A DNA stretch of 64,000 nt from Macrocystis pyrifera. Lineage: Eukaryota; Sar; Phaeophyceae; Laminariales; Laminariaceae. A program made the position numbers and the translations under genes. The notes under the pieces were generated by a model. It was not told where the DNA came from and did no database searches. It saw nothing but the letters and a program-made list of their open reading frames with translations. The DNA is taken from contig JASSKH010000017.1 in the NCBI GenBank assembly GCA_031763025.1, positions 9,166,626 to 9,230,625 of the forward strand. Reading direction: 5' to 3'. Of the stretch, positions 37,620-50,191 are shown piece by piece (the stretch's first letter is position 1; the number at the start of each line of letters is the position of its first letter).

Positions 37620-39251
37620 TATGAATGGGGTCATCGTACTAAGATCCGGGGTGACATTGCAGGCTCTTTTCTCTATTCCCCCAGCACGGTTCGTTCCTTC
37701 GAATTTTGCTGTTCAGTGTTATCGCGACAAGACCTCACTCAGCCATTTCTGCCCTCGTGCACTCGCGTCGATGTTCACATGAATACAATACTGCGTATGA
37801 ATGTAGATATATAACTGGTACCAGGTATCAAATATGAAGGTCCATAGCAAATGCAAAAACATGAAAACGGAGGATGCTGTATACGCACAGCAGTATGTTC
37901 TACTGCTGTACGTACTGCTGTAAGCGGAGGGTATGTGTAGCAAACAAAACATTACGTATAGTCTAAATCGTCAATTCATTGAAGCAGAACCTATCATTAG
38001 CTTTTCACTTAAACATCTACTACTCATTTTCCAGGCTTCAAATACTTGTACCATATACCAGGTACAGCAGTAGTTATTACTATTAATACAAGTAATATTA
38101 ATAGTAGTAATAGCAGTAGTATTATTAATGCTAGTATTTTATTCCAGGTTTGTAGCAGTAGCAGCAACAGCAGTACACCTGTACATAGTATTAGCAGTAG
38201 CAAGCAGTAGCTACTACGTACAGTAATATTAATAGTAGTACTCGTATTAATATTGTACTATCAACACTATTAGTAGTAGTAGCAGTCGTACATACCTGGT
38301 TCTCGTATATAGTACCTGGTAGTATTGATAGTAAGAGCGGTAGACGTTTGTAGTATAATAGCAGCATGCATTTTAGATAAAGGAATCAGAAGAGGGAGTG
38401 TCGTATGCATGATGCATCACATACCGGGAATCGCCGACGGGAGAAGCCCAAGCGCTACTGCAGAGCTGTAAAGCTATCGAAATTCGTTCAGCTTTTAGCA
38501 AGTCATCGAGCATCGAACCATCACGCAAGAAGCAAGGTATCAACTCCGAGCATGCTGCGGGCTGCTGCTGGCACATGCCAACTTATCGTACAGCCAGCCT
38601 GTTGTGTTGGGAGTGTTGGGGTACCGTACTGTTGTGCTCGTACAGCCAGTGCGGCACACCACCACCCGGAAACTACAGCAGTACCAGGTAAATAATACAG
38701 TATCGTATCATACGTATGCGCAGTACACAGCGGCTCGTCACGTAGCAGGTACGAGTACCTATTCGGAGGCAGCCTCAGACACTCACTCGTTGCTCAAAGG
38801 CCAGGTCTCCTTCATATGCCCCGTTTCTTATCCACCGAAGGTGTTGAAACGTGATTTCCTTACATCGTATCAAGACCGATGATGTTGCGAACTTTCCTTT
38901 CCAAACTACCGCTGTATTAAATTTAAAAAACAACCCAAGATTCAAGATATACTCGTACGGCCGCGGTGGGATGTCCATCCGAGAGGAATTGTTTTTTTCG
39001 CGTTTTTTCCCAAGTTTGGATTTTTTTTGTGAAGGTTCGTGCTCATAGCGAGCGGTACTGATGTATAACGGTGGGTATCTTCGAAAGTCAACCTTTTCAT
39101 GGAAACGTCGCGTTCCCATTGCCGTCGGTCTAATGGCGGAAATTCGCAAAGGGTACCTCCTGCTTAGAATGCTCCATGGCGAGGAGCGCTGACAGCCGGA
39201 CACGAACACTGCCGCCAGCAGCCACCCAGCAACCAACTAGAAATAATTTGC

Positions 39252-39360
39252 TATTACGGGGGACCATAGTAAATAGGACCTACGGTACAGACAATAATCT
39301 ATATGTTTACCTATTTTTACCAACAATATTGGGTCCCATTTACCATGGTCCCCGGTTATT
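39252..39360. mobile_element. ~105-bp TA-flanked MITE, copy 5
   Basis: It runs TTACGGGGGACCATAG to TACCATGGTCCCCGG; the right terminus is slightly decayed. The core matches the family. Confidence 0.8.
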
Positions 39361-42046
39361 TCACTCAACGCTTGATGCTTCTGCGTAAAATACATACCAG
39401 TAGGAAAAGTCACAACACGGAGTATTAGTGCGTACTTCATTCACCAACACTATTAATATTAATAATCACCCAATCCGCACCGTCACGAAACATTTTCTTG
39501 CAACTCGGCCTGTACGTTTGTGCCTTTCTTCCATAATGTTCTTTCTCACCTGGGCCATAAAAACGACCACTTTTTGGTAGGGGTACTGTCTTAACATCGT
39601 CCAAAAAGGGAGACTTGTGTTCTCACTATTAATACCAACTACCAGGTAGGTTCTTTGATTATTCGTATTGATAGGTCTTTCGTCTGTGGCCCAGGTGGAA
39701 ATTTCCACGCATTTTTTCAACTTGTCTGCTGGCCAGGAGGGCAAATAGTCGTCCGCACTCGAAAACTTGTCGATTGATGCGAAAGCGGCGCAGCAGCATT
39801 TCTGGTCAGTTTTAGCTCGTTTTGGATCCTAGTGAAGGCCAGGCAGTGGTATTCACCGAGTGGTCGAGGGAAAGCTTCCGGGAAGATTACAGCCACGAAG
39901 AGTGCGAGGGGGAAAATCGTGGTCCGCGAGTTCGAAAAAAAATGAAAAACGAAAGCGGCGCAGCCTCGTTTCTCGCCCGTTTTTGGCTCGTTTTGCGTCC
40001 GGGTTGGGGTCAGGGTCACGACACGAAATCGGAATGTGAAAGTGTGGTGAGCTTAAGCTTTATTTTTACCAACCCGCCCGAGGATTAAAAAAAAAAAAAA
40101 GTTAATAGGGATAGTGGTTGGGGGTTGGGTTGGGTCTACGCCCGTACCTTGATCACGCCAGGAAATGCTTCCTAGCCCGCAACCAACGAACAACTTGACC
40201 CCTGTAGACAGCAGTAAGGTCCTACCGGGCACTCGGTTAGCAGTCCTCGGGTCAGGTCTACGGTCAGGGGTTGGGTTGGGCCTACGCCTGTACCTGCATC
40301 CCACGACAAACTGTTCCATAGCCCGCAAAATCGGGCAGAAGGGAACGGCCGCGCGCCTGGAAGACCCGACTAGATACGCACATCGTTAAATACCAGTTCA
40401 GGGCTCGTTTTTTTGGGTGTGATTTGAGGTCAGGATTGGCATTAGACTTGCAGTAGCGTTGAGGTCCGTTAGGACAAGTTGGTGGAAGAGATCCAATAAT
40501 AGTACGATGACATGACACCTGGCCTGGCATGACGTTATGACGGTAATTCACGTACGATGATGGTACTTTGGACACCGGAGGAAGAATCGCGGTCAAACGG
40601 TAAAGCGTAACGCTATGGACAATCGACGGTAAGAACACGCCGATACAACGACAACAACACGATATCACGACAACCAAATCAGGGGCTAAAAAAAAAAACA
40701 GGGACTACAGCAGTAGCAGTGCTGCTGTTGCTGTTTATCTTTCATCATAGCTGTTCGGTCCCCATTTTTGGTTTGTCGCGTTTCATTTCGAAGTTTGTGG
40801 GGTTTCCACGTTTTTTATTAGGATATTCTCTACTACTATCTGGGGCTTGTCGGCACGACATGTGATGTGCCGTCAAAAACGAACCGTCCAGAATGCTCAG
40901 GTTCAGAATCATATTTGCAAATTTCTCAGCAGGTTGCAGAAGAAGCCAAGAAATTGAAGTTGCACGGAACAGCAGGCACGGCCGGCCGTATTCGTAGGGA
41001 CGGCGTTGTACGGCGGTGTACGGCGTTTTACGCCTGCAGCCTGCAGCCAGCCAATTTCACATGGAACTTGAACTACTGCTGTATATATCGTCATGGTTCC
41101 GATACATTCAGGATAATCTCCAATGCTGTATAATACATATCTGGTGATGTGTCATACTGCGGTACCTACGAGTACATACTTGTACAGTGTATACCCGTAC
41201 CAGATGCATCATACCGCATAGTACACGAACTCTATACGTACGTGACGATGCTTGCTTCAAGAGACTCATGCTTACAGCAGTTGTTAGTACCACAATTAAT
41301 AGTGGTACCACGCCTACAAGTGGTATGAATAGTACAAAGTGCCCTTCATCTAATTTGCCACAATAATTTTCTACCCGGAAATCCATGAGAAATTTAGACC
41401 GAGCTCATATCTTCGAGTCCATTATTGTTTCATAATACTAATATATCCAGTAGCAGTGTGTACGTACAGTCATACAGGTGTCATCCCGCCGTGCTTGTGT
41501 GTCAGGCACGTCCAGTATCCAAGCATACGGCATAAAAAGAAGAAAAGCGGCAATGAAGCGATAAAACAATAATCCTTGGTGTCTTGTCGATTTCACAGGG
41601 AGCTCTCTAAGCTACACCACGTACCAGGTATGATATAACATCTACTGCTACGTCTCCTTGTATACTCCGTACAACCAAATACACCGTGCATCCACGAACC
41701 CACCGCTGACTGTTGCTGATCATGACCGCGCCGACTACCGTGTTGGGCCTACGAAACTACCCGGGGTCATATTAAAAGTAATTCTGGTTTTTGCTCTTCA
41801 CTTGCGGTGGGGTAGTTTTCTGCGGTGGAGTGGTATCCAACGAACCCCGGTGATAAAGGGCATGTTCTATTAGAGTTTTGCTTCATTGGTCACTGGGGAA
41901 GTTTCTCGTGGGGGGGTGATAGTGAATGCTTCGTACATTAAACACGCCCATACACCAGGTAGGCAGCAGACGCGGTGATACTATGGGGGGGTGATAGAGT
42001 AAGCTGGGACAGTTGTGCATTTGGACACTTCCAGGCAGGTACTAGC

Positions 42047-42590
42047 GGGGGGGGGGGTGTACTCGATAGGAGAGATGTACTCGATCTCATGCGTGGCCGT
42101 AGTCGTATGACCATAGACCCTCGTATCCCTACAATGCCGGGACGGGGCGTGTCGGGTTTTCACCGACCAGGCAGACATTGCTTGCACCAAGCGCGAAGCG
42201 CCGTGAGGTGTCCGGCGAATCGCATGAAGGGTGAGCTGCATCCTACTAAGAACCGCTTGTGAGGCGGACTTGCATATGGATGACAGCTTCAATGAGTTAG
42301 TTTAATTTCCGGTGTGGGCCACTTCCAGAGACAGCAATGGGAGTACTATGTAACTGCCTCTTGGGTGCCGTACCTTGAACACTACGTGATACGATCAATT
42401 CCCTTGTGCAGAGTAAAGGTTCTTTACTTCGCACAAATGATCTAACTAGACGACCAGCTGTGGGCGACCGCAAAAAAAAAAAAAAAAAAAAAACGGTACC
42501 CTGGATATCTAGCTCACGTAGTGAGCGGCATGTTTTACAGTGTCGTTGCCAACCGACGCCAACCCAACCCATATATAATATATGGGGGGG
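42047..42590 (-). repeat. repeat family X, copy d (most complete)
   Basis: Read on the minus strand it opens with AT-rich sequence and GGGTTGGGTTGGCG, then a poly-T block, then the X body. It ends ATCGAGTACAC followed by a C run (G run 42047-42057 on the plus strand). It directly follows a LINE 3' tail (42591-42660) in the same orientation, the same order as at 4.2 kb. Confidence 0.85.
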
Positions 42591-42660
42591 TAATCATTTA
42601 TTGCTTGCCTTAGTCATTTGACCATTGACCACGCATCCCTTTCGAGACGGAGCACGGAGG
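42591..42660 (-). mobile_element. LINE 3'-tail fragment
   Basis: The reverse complement matches the last ~70 bp of the LINE at 555-4252 (TCTCGAAAGGGATGCGTGG, CAATGGTCAAATGAC) and ends in a C run, then X copy d. Confidence 0.85.
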
Positions 42661-42810
42661 GGGGGGGGGGGGGGGGTACTCGACATCATGCATGGCCGTA
42701 GTCGCATGACCATAGACCCTCGCATCCCTGCAATGCCGGGGGGGGGCACTCGATACCATGCATGGCCGTAGTCGTATGATTACAAACCCTCGTAGGTACC
42801 AGGGGGGGTG
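42661..42810 (-). repeat. repeat family X, copy e (two short 3' fragments)
   Basis: Two successive fragments of the X 3' end (CCATGCATGATGTCGAGTAC and a similar piece) are each bounded by a G run on the plus strand. Confidence 0.7.
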
Positions 42811-42917
42811 AAAACAAGGGCTGATGGTAACGCGTACAAAATAAGTACCCGTTTTGCTTGGGCATCACCCGTTTTGCTTGGGCATCACTTGTTCTGAATA
42901 ATACAGGGGGGGCACCG

Positions 42918-42918
<1 letters not shown>

Positions 42919-42962
<44 letters not shown>

Positions 42963-42963
42963 G
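42919..42963. repeat. (CTG)n microsatellite
   Basis: About 14 copies of CTG/GCT are read directly. Confidence 0.9.
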
Positions 42964-43587
42964 GCTGGCATGCCACGCTCTGCTGTCGTAGCTTGAGGCG
43001 CAGATGCAGACGAGGCACTTCAAGGACGGGCGAAGATAGATGCGATAGTGGCTCCCTTCGTGGCTTGAGGCGCGTCAGCAGGCGGTACCGGAGCCACAGA
43101 CTCGTCCTGTCTATGCTGATGGACCGCCCGTGCCGAAAATAATTGCACTGCTGTCCTCCATATGCAACGTCGCGCACCTTGGCGCCACTTTTGTGTGGAT
43201 CCCGGGCGATACTCTTGTTGGTCAGAAGCCCTACCGCTACAGGGGGGTGTATCTAACAAACCCCCGTGATAAACTTGACTTTTTTTTTTCAACTTTAGTT
43301 TTGTCTATCGACGGGGGTGACTTCCTGCGGTGGTGGTACGAGTATCTTGAGGGCAGTATTCCACCTGCGGTAGTTGTAGATAAGAGAAACACCGGTATTT
43401 GAGAAATGTCTTTGGTTCCGAGTCGTGGCAGCAGTTACTTGGTATATAGTACTACTCTCCGAGTCGTTACAGAGTACGTATTCTACTTTAGGTAGGCAGA
43501 ACAAAAAGGAGGTAGGGGGGGCGGGGAGGATATGGCGCCGGGGTCTAACCAATACCGTACTAGTCGAAAGAACGTGAGCTCTATGGT

Positions 43588-44149
43588 GGGGGGGGGGGGG
43601 GGGGTGTACTCGATAAGAGAGATGTACTCGATCTCATGCATGGCCGTAGTCGTATGACCATAGACCCTCGCATCCCTACAATGCCGGGACGAAGCGTGTC
43701 GGGTTTTCACCGACCAGGCAGACATTGCTTGCACCAAGCGCGAAGCGCCGTGAGGTGTCCGGCGAGTCGCATGAAGGGTGAGCTGCATCCTACTAAGAAC
43801 CGCTTGTGAGGCGGACTTGCATATATGGATGACAGCTTCAATGAGTTAGTTTAATTTCCGGTGTGGGCCACTTCCAGAGACAGCAATGGGAGTACTATGT
43901 AACTGCATCTTGGGTGCCTTACCTTGAACACTACGTAATACGATCAATTCCCTTGTGCAGAGTCAAGGTTATTTACTTCGCACAAATGATCTAACTAGAC
44001 GACCAGCTGTGGGCGACCGCCAAAAAAAAAAAAAAAAAAAAAACGGTACCCTGGATGTCTAGCTCACGTAGTGAGCGGCATGTTTTACAGTGTCGTTCCC
44101 AACCGACGCCAACCCAACCCATATAATATATATATATATATATATAATA
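43588..44149 (-). repeat. repeat family X, copy f
   Basis: A full-length-like X copy is bounded by G runs (about 43588-43604 and 44150-44160). Its internal A tract is at 44022-44043. It is very close to copy d by eye. Confidence 0.85.
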
Positions 44150-44425
44150 GGGGGGGGGGGTACTCATGTCTTGCATGGCCGTAATCGCATGACCAGTAGA
44201 CCCTAGCATGCCTACAATAATGCCGGAACGGAGAATATCGTATCACCCGCCAGGCAGACGTTGCTTGCACCAAGCGCGAAGCGCCGTGAGGTGTTGGCGA
44301 GTCGCGTGAGGGTGGGCAGCATCCTACTAAGAACCGCTTGCGAGGCGGACTAGCAATGCATGACAGCTTTGAACGAATTTATTTGTTTTCTGGTGTGGCC
44401 ACTTCCAAAGGGCGGGGGGGGGGGG
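44150..44425 (-). repeat. repeat family X, copy g (truncated)
   Basis: The X 3' part is abutted head to tail with copy f and more diverged. It shares GCTTGCACCAAGCGCGAAGC and ends near a G run at 44415-44428. Confidence 0.8.
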
Positions 44426-44548
44426 GGGCGATGATATGGCGCCGGGGTCTAACCGATACCGTTCCCGTCGAACGAGAGTTCGATTCCAGCCATGTGCCTT
44501 TTTTCGCTCATAATTTGTTTTTTTCGTGTATATGGACGACCCGTGGGG

Positions 44549-44640
44549 TGCCTGGAAACAGGTGGCAGGTGGGCCTCCGGCGGCTCCTGCGGAGAGCTAA
44601 TTAGATTCTGCACCACTAAGTGGCAGCAAGGTGCTAGGTA
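44549..44640. repeat. short dispersed repeat W, copy 2
   Basis: It contains GGGCCTCCGGCGGCTCCTGC, as at 27357-27436. It lies immediately before Z copy 2. Confidence 0.6.
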
Positions 44641-45840
44641 AGACCTATGCCAATGGAAACGCAAATATCCCATAAGAAGTTTGAATTCCAAAGATACCCG
44701 TCAGAATTTTTCAGGTACAGCTTGCTATGGGCACGTTTTTTCAAACGGAAAGTTCCAAAATTTTGGAAAAGCCCGAAAAAATCAATTCTCGGGGCCGATG
44801 TTGGGTCAAGATCGGCTTCAGGCCACTTCTTATACAGTCGGATTTGGAGTCAGTTGAAAAAGTCCCTTTGAGCACGTTCGCATGAGCTTTTGCCGGAAAT
44901 GTTGAAAATTGGTCTTTCTCGCCTCAGAATGTGTCGGAGTTCTCTCCAAGATCTATCAGGGGGTGTTTCCCGCTTCTCGAGGGGCCCGGTTGCAAGAAAT
45001 CACCGTCCGCACTTTTCCGATCCAACTGAGGTGAATATGATTGCGATCGTGGATCGGATCGAAAAATACGTTTTTTTCGGTCCGATTGGGCGTTTGGATC
45101 GTATTGACCGAGTTGAATCGAAAAAGAGCGTTCGGCCTTTTCCCGTATCTGGGTGCCTGGAGAAGCGGGAAACACCCCCAGATAGACCTTGGAGAGAGGT
45201 CGGACACATTCTGAGGCGAGAAATACCAATTTCCAACATTTCCGGGGCAAAAGCTCATGCGAACGTGCTGAAAGGGACCTTTTCAACTGACTCCAAATCC
45301 GACTGCCTAAGAAGTGGCCCCAGAAAAAGTCAGGCGGATGTTTGGCTCGAAGCGGCGAGATTCCGAGTCCTCGACAGACATCGATCGACAAAACCAACGA
45401 CTGCGTCATGAATTCTGAACGGAGTGCGCTCGTTAGGGGCTCTGACCCACCCTTGGGTCACTGTGTTCACACAATGGACAGTGGCGTGTGGTGGGCGCTG
45501 GCAAGACGTGCGATAAAAAAAAAATTAGCCGCTGGTGTGCACAAGACAAAAATTATCGAACCGTCTCAAATGGCAAAAAGCAGGCTTTTTTCAGGTTTGG
45601 GAGAATACCACAGGACGCCGCCGGCAAGCTCTCGCCCCCTAGAGGATGGATTCACCTTCTATCTTCGATGCCGTCATCTATACTCGTTGGCCTTGCCCGA
45701 CACCAAGCGGGTTGGCCTTGGGCAGAGTCAATATCGAGATCGAGTGTCTATCGTCGCACGAGCTGATTTTCATCAGCGTGGTGACAATTTGCAACGAGAA
45801 AAAAAAACAAATTGCGTCGCCTGCAGCCGTTAGAGAAAAA
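44640..45840 (-). repeat. dispersed repeat Z, copy 2, carrying a nested foldback MITE
   Basis: It is the reverse complement of sequence at 55080-55800, including CGAGGACTCGGAATC and GGCAAGGCCAACGAGT. It is interrupted at 44821-45319 by the foldback MITE. No intact reading frame and no class could be assigned. Confidence 0.65.
44821..45319. mobile_element. ~500-bp foldback MITE, copy 1
   Basis: Nearly the whole element is one inverted repeat: GGCCACTTCTTATACAG at the left mirrors AAGAAGTGGCC at the right, with arms of about 240 bp. It is flanked by TCA at the left and CCA at the right (one base off). The uninterrupted site is visible in Z copy 3 near 55640 (CTGAAGCC on the plus strand there). 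Apparent reading frames are just the palindrome. A 3-bp duplication and GGCC ends suggest a PIF/Harbinger-like origin. Confidence 0.85.
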
Positions 45841-46840
45841 AATAGAGAAAATCAAACATTTTTTACCCTTTTTTTAGCATAGCGGCGGCACGAGGATATT
45901 TTCGGCTGATTTTGAAAGCACTATTTTTGCAAGAAAACGTTTGGACTTCACGTTTCCATCGGCAATTGTCTAAGCGGGGTTTGTTTTTGTTTCCCGTCTT
46001 TTCCCGGGGGGAACAGGCCCAGAACGGTCTGATCTCCACCAGGTGGAAGACTTTACTGGATACCTTGGAGAAGAGCGGCATCTTCGGCCAAATACTACTG
46101 TAAACACAACTATAACTGTATGATACAATCTACAGCAGCAGTATATTGTTTGTGTGACCCTTTTTATTCTCCGTTATTTCCAATTTAGTTGACATTTTTT
46201 TTCAGCTCCCCTTGGTCCGTCTGTCTCTGTGCTCTTTGTTCTCTTTGCGTCGGTTGCGTCCTCCTTGACCCACCAAGTGGACATGGGACTGCTCGTTTTT
46301 TTTGTTGTTAGCTCTTTGTGTCTACCTTCTTCTTGTCTTCTTGCCTTCTGTCCAGTCTTCTTGTGACGTCCTGATGTTGGTCCATCACCTAGGCATATCA
46401 TAGGACTGATCGAACCACCAACAGCAACCTTGTCCTCGGGACTCGGCCTGCACCCTAAGCGCATGTTTGTTTCGTTGCTCTTTCTCTAACGTTTCCTTCC
46501 TTTCTTTTATTCTTGCTTTGTTTTTGTAACCCTCTTGGTATTTTTTTTCCTCCTTTCCTGTTTTTCCAGGGTGTACATATAATACCATGGGATGTGTTCA
46601 TGGCGTTATTTGGTTGCAAGTGATACGGGATGGTATACCACAACGCTTTATTAATAATTAATAGTACCGTTTCCCTCACGGACTGATATGATACTACAGC
46701 AGTTGTCTGGCGTGCGCGCTATTTCGTACTTGGCTCGTTTCCTGTCCAACTTACAGTCTGTTTTGTGACCACAAGTAGGCTTTCAGGGAAGTGAGCATAA
46801 TGTGAGAACATCATCAATGCGTAGAATATCATAGATACAA

Positions 46841-46972
46841 CATTGAGTGTGTATGTTCTTTACATAAACCGTTCTTTCTACCCGTCGACATCCAGCACAA
46901 CCAGTGTCCCCGATTCTTCGATCCTAGAGACATACTCGTACAAGCTCTGTGGTCACAAACCTACACCACAGA
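46841..46972 (-). pseudogene. decayed copy of a duplicated exon-like segment
   Basis: The minus strand reads RIEESGTLVVLDVDG, then becomes disrupted. It parallels the better preserved copy at 47556-47700. The shared DNA block includes GTCGACATCCAGCACAACCA. Confidence 0.4.
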
Positions 46973-47475
46973 GATACTATTACTCGTAGTACATCGCTAT
47001 TATATTCCATTTTACTTCCATCCCATTTATTACGTTCGCCCTTCTTTTCTTTCTCCTTCCTGGTAATAATAATCGTAACTCAGATGCGGTGTCACAAAGC
47101 AGGACGAGGTCTTCTCCTTCCTAACCGAATCCTCTCCTCCCCACTGCGGCTCTTGCCTTGGCAGGCATTTTTATCGCGACAAAACTCCGACCCTTTCTTT
47201 CCTCACTCGAATATAGGTACGTGAGCGCGACTACATAGTAGAAATATCATAGTTGGTATATATCATTTAGTTTATTTTTTATTTTCAACAGATATATACA
47301 CCTGGTACGTAGTTTTACAGTATTTTAGTTCTTATTTCTGGTCTTGCTTGTGTTGTTGTGTTCTCGTATCCGGTACGTTGGCAATTCACTTTGCTTGACC
47401 CATGAATTTGGGATAATTTTTGTTTTTTTGTCTCTCTGTCGCACAGCAGTTTGTGACCACAGAATTATTAATAGT

Positions 47476-47700
47476 ATCTCTCTAGTCTCCAGGATAACAG
47501 ATAAGGAATCAGGACGGACACTGGGTGTACTGATGAAGCTGGCTAGAAAGGACGATTCAATGTGTGTGTTCTTCACATTTAACCATTCTTTGTACGCGTC
47601 GACATCCAGCACAACCAGTGTCCGTGCCAATTCTTCAATCCTAGATACTAATAGGCAGATAGATACAAGTTCTATGGTCACAAGAACTACGCCACAGAGA
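47476..47700 (-). CDS. candidate exon of unknown family
   Basis: The minus strand gives an open, protein-like segment (IEELARTLVVLDVDAYKEW, then SSFLASFISTPSVRP). No family is recognised, and neither a start nor a partner exon was found. Its duplication at 46841-46972 suggests a once-functional exon or a mobile coding fragment. Confidence 0.3.
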
Positions 47701-50191
47701 TGCTACGTCGTGTGTACTGCTGTAGACAAGACACACACTCGTATTATGATATCGTAGCCCGCACGAAAATGAATGTACCACAGGTATCCAAGGATACAAG
47801 TACAATATATTCGTGAATACTCAAATTCCCTTTTGTACGCTGTTCAGATTCCCAAGATATGCATGCTTACTTGTATGTTGACTTGCTGCAGTGCTGATTG
47901 CTGATACGTATCTATTACTGTATACTCTGCCAATACTGCCAGGTCAAGAGAGCAAATGCATCTGCGAACAGCAAACAGCTCAACAGAACAACGCACCTGC
48001 TGCCGCTACTAATGCTGTTGCCGCTGCTATGATATGATGTATCAACATGCAACATAATATTATCTACACCAGCTGTCATAATGGCAGTTACTCCGTGCAA
48101 AACACAAGCAACACGCGAACGTACGTGTAATTGAACGTGTATAAATAACTGATGAAGATATTATGTACCAGGTATGCCAGAGGTATACGTGATCAAGCGA
48201 AGTTCTGCGGAGAGTCTGCTTGTCTGGCGGTTGTTGCGTGCTGCTGGCTCACGACGTCAACCTGCCCGCTGCGCATTTGCATCGGAACCAGCCCTGCCCC
48301 CTCTAAAACCAACCCGACCTCTCTTCCAACTTCCGAAACTCTCCAACAATAATAAATTCGCAAATTTTCCAAATTACCGACTGATGTAGATTTAATACCT
48401 GGCTGGCACTTAGAGCACTAAGTAATAGTGCACATGACGGTTGCACGCACGTACCAGGTACGTGCTATATTTCCACAAGCATCATCACGGACTCCCTCCC
48501 ATGACATGAAACGCATCACGACGTCAAGAAGTCAACGGGAGCATCATCTGGATATTCTTATCCAGATATGATGCCGATTTTTATGATATACGAGTACGAG
48601 TATGTATATTATTTATAAATAATAGGAAGAGGCAACAAACAACCGTCCGCGCCTCTCAGATGTTGGAGACCCCCCCCCAAAAAAGCAAGAGACATGCCCC
48701 GATGGCAGCGATACTAACAAAATATAGCTGGCGTGTGTGTTGCAAAAAAAGTACCCAGGCCGCGAGAGCGCGCGCAAGCTCACCTTCCTAAATCTTCTTT
48801 TGTTCTGAGAGACACCGGCCCGGCATGGATGCAGGACAGAATTGCATGGCAAGCAACACCTCGGAAAGGGCCATACCTAGGGCATCGCGATCGAATGAGA
48901 GAGCGAGAGCGAGAGAGCGGATTCTGTGATGCTATATAGACAGGAGGAACAAAAGTTAGAGCTGCATTGCTTAGGGAGGAAGACGCAGCAAATGCTAACG
49001 GTAGGGCACCCCAATGCCGAGGCAACACACCGCGGGTAGACCAGACCAGCAGGCCTGCGATGAATGGATTTCTGCATGCTCCCACTTGTGGCTTATGATC
49101 GGATGGACAGATGTTCAACCCCTAGACTTTGCTCTACCGCCAAGCTACCCCAAGCAAGCAGAACCCGCGATTATACAGCGGAGGAACAGCAGCAGCGGAG
49201 CAGGCTTCTTCGCAGAATGGGAGACGTGGAACTCAAGCCTACCTTCCACCAGCGGCTGTAGAGCGGGCCATCAGTCTCTGCTAGAGACATCGCGCCTTCT
49301 TACGATACCCTATGCAAACCACTGCCCCGCGTAGTAAACGTTAGTTGACCGCGGCCTCTTGCAAAGAGCGAGGGCGAAAAGTCGAAATAGTCCTCCACAC
49401 GGCACTCCTGCTGTAGGTCCTTGTTCAGTTGCTTCAGTGTCCTTCATACTGCTCATAATCACTCTTTCGTATGACATCGGAGGCTTTCAATGCCAGGGGA
49501 ATACTTGTATCCCTCCCCTAGTTTGTGCAGAAGTCACAGAGGACGTCTCAAAAAGACATCGTGGGAGCTTCGACGACAGGAAACTGTCCACAAGGAGTGC
49601 AGGTACTCGGTTGCCACACATAGTTGAAGATGCTTTGCAGTTTTGCACAGCGATTGGCCCCGAGGATAGCTGGCTGTCCCGAGAAAACGACAGCGATGGC
49701 GCATAGAAAACTTGCGGTGCAGACGAGCTTGTCTCGAATGCACTCTGGAGCCGTCACGGCAGTCGGAGCAGGCGAAGCTAAAGGGGGATCTGCAGCCTCA
49801 CACGAGCGAGGTTCCCGGAGATGGTCTTCCACAAAAATGACGCCGGGTGGAGGGCTAACGCTTAATGTCGACGAAAGGATATCGCGGGTCAAGCATCGTA
49901 TTCCGCAAAAGCGGTGAGTACTGCTGTGGACGATGCAGGACGCGGCACGTTGAACCAAACAACCAAGGCGAGGTTGCTCCACGTTCCCAACATTACGCTC
50001 GTAAAAAAAAGGGCCGTTCTGCGTTGTTATTGGTACAGTTAGGCCGTTTCCTATGCGGTTCGATTTTTGAGCTTCAGATTTTGACCCGATGGCATTTTCA
50101 GATACGAGCTTGACAAATCGAAAGGGCCTTCCTATGCGGAAAAATCAGATTTATTGTGCGTGTAGAGATTCGAGCAAACCCCAAGACCAAC

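Larger units (their letters stand above)
36966..41990. other. upstream of PTEN: intergenic, repeat- and motif-rich
   Basis: No gene is supported here. Nine TACCWGGTA motifs lie between 37.2 and 41.7 kb, alongside many TATTAATA and AGT/TAG tracts (38.05-38.35 kb). There is one hairpin (37555-37619), one MITE (39252-39360) and a direct repeat of a GTTGGGTTGGG-type segment (about 40117-40150 and 40268-40300). A minus-strand segment near 38420-38560 ends at a good donor (CCCG, then GTATGT) and could be a 5' exon. Confidence 0.3.
45841..50187. other. intergenic stretch, weak coding signals only
   Basis: No gene family is recognised. A duplicated coding-like segment is at 46841-46972 and 47556-47700. 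Frames of ~100 codons on both strands at 48.7-49.9 kb cannot be told apart. A purine/pyrimidine-skewed stretch runs from 46174 to 46590. Confidence 0.3.

Noticed and set aside
40117-40300. Telomere-like GTTGGG repeats
   Set aside because: There are only a few irregular units inside a short direct repeat, with no array.
42047-44425. X repeat as a 5S-derived SINE, because of ACTACGGCCAT near its 3' end
   Set aside because: The similarity to the 5S rRNA start is about 10 bp only and lies at the wrong end of the element; it is probably chance.
44890-45411. Frames of 100-170 codons in both directions, repeated at 52256-52643
   Set aside because: They arise because the foldback MITE is a near-perfect palindrome; the peptides mirror each other and match no family I know.
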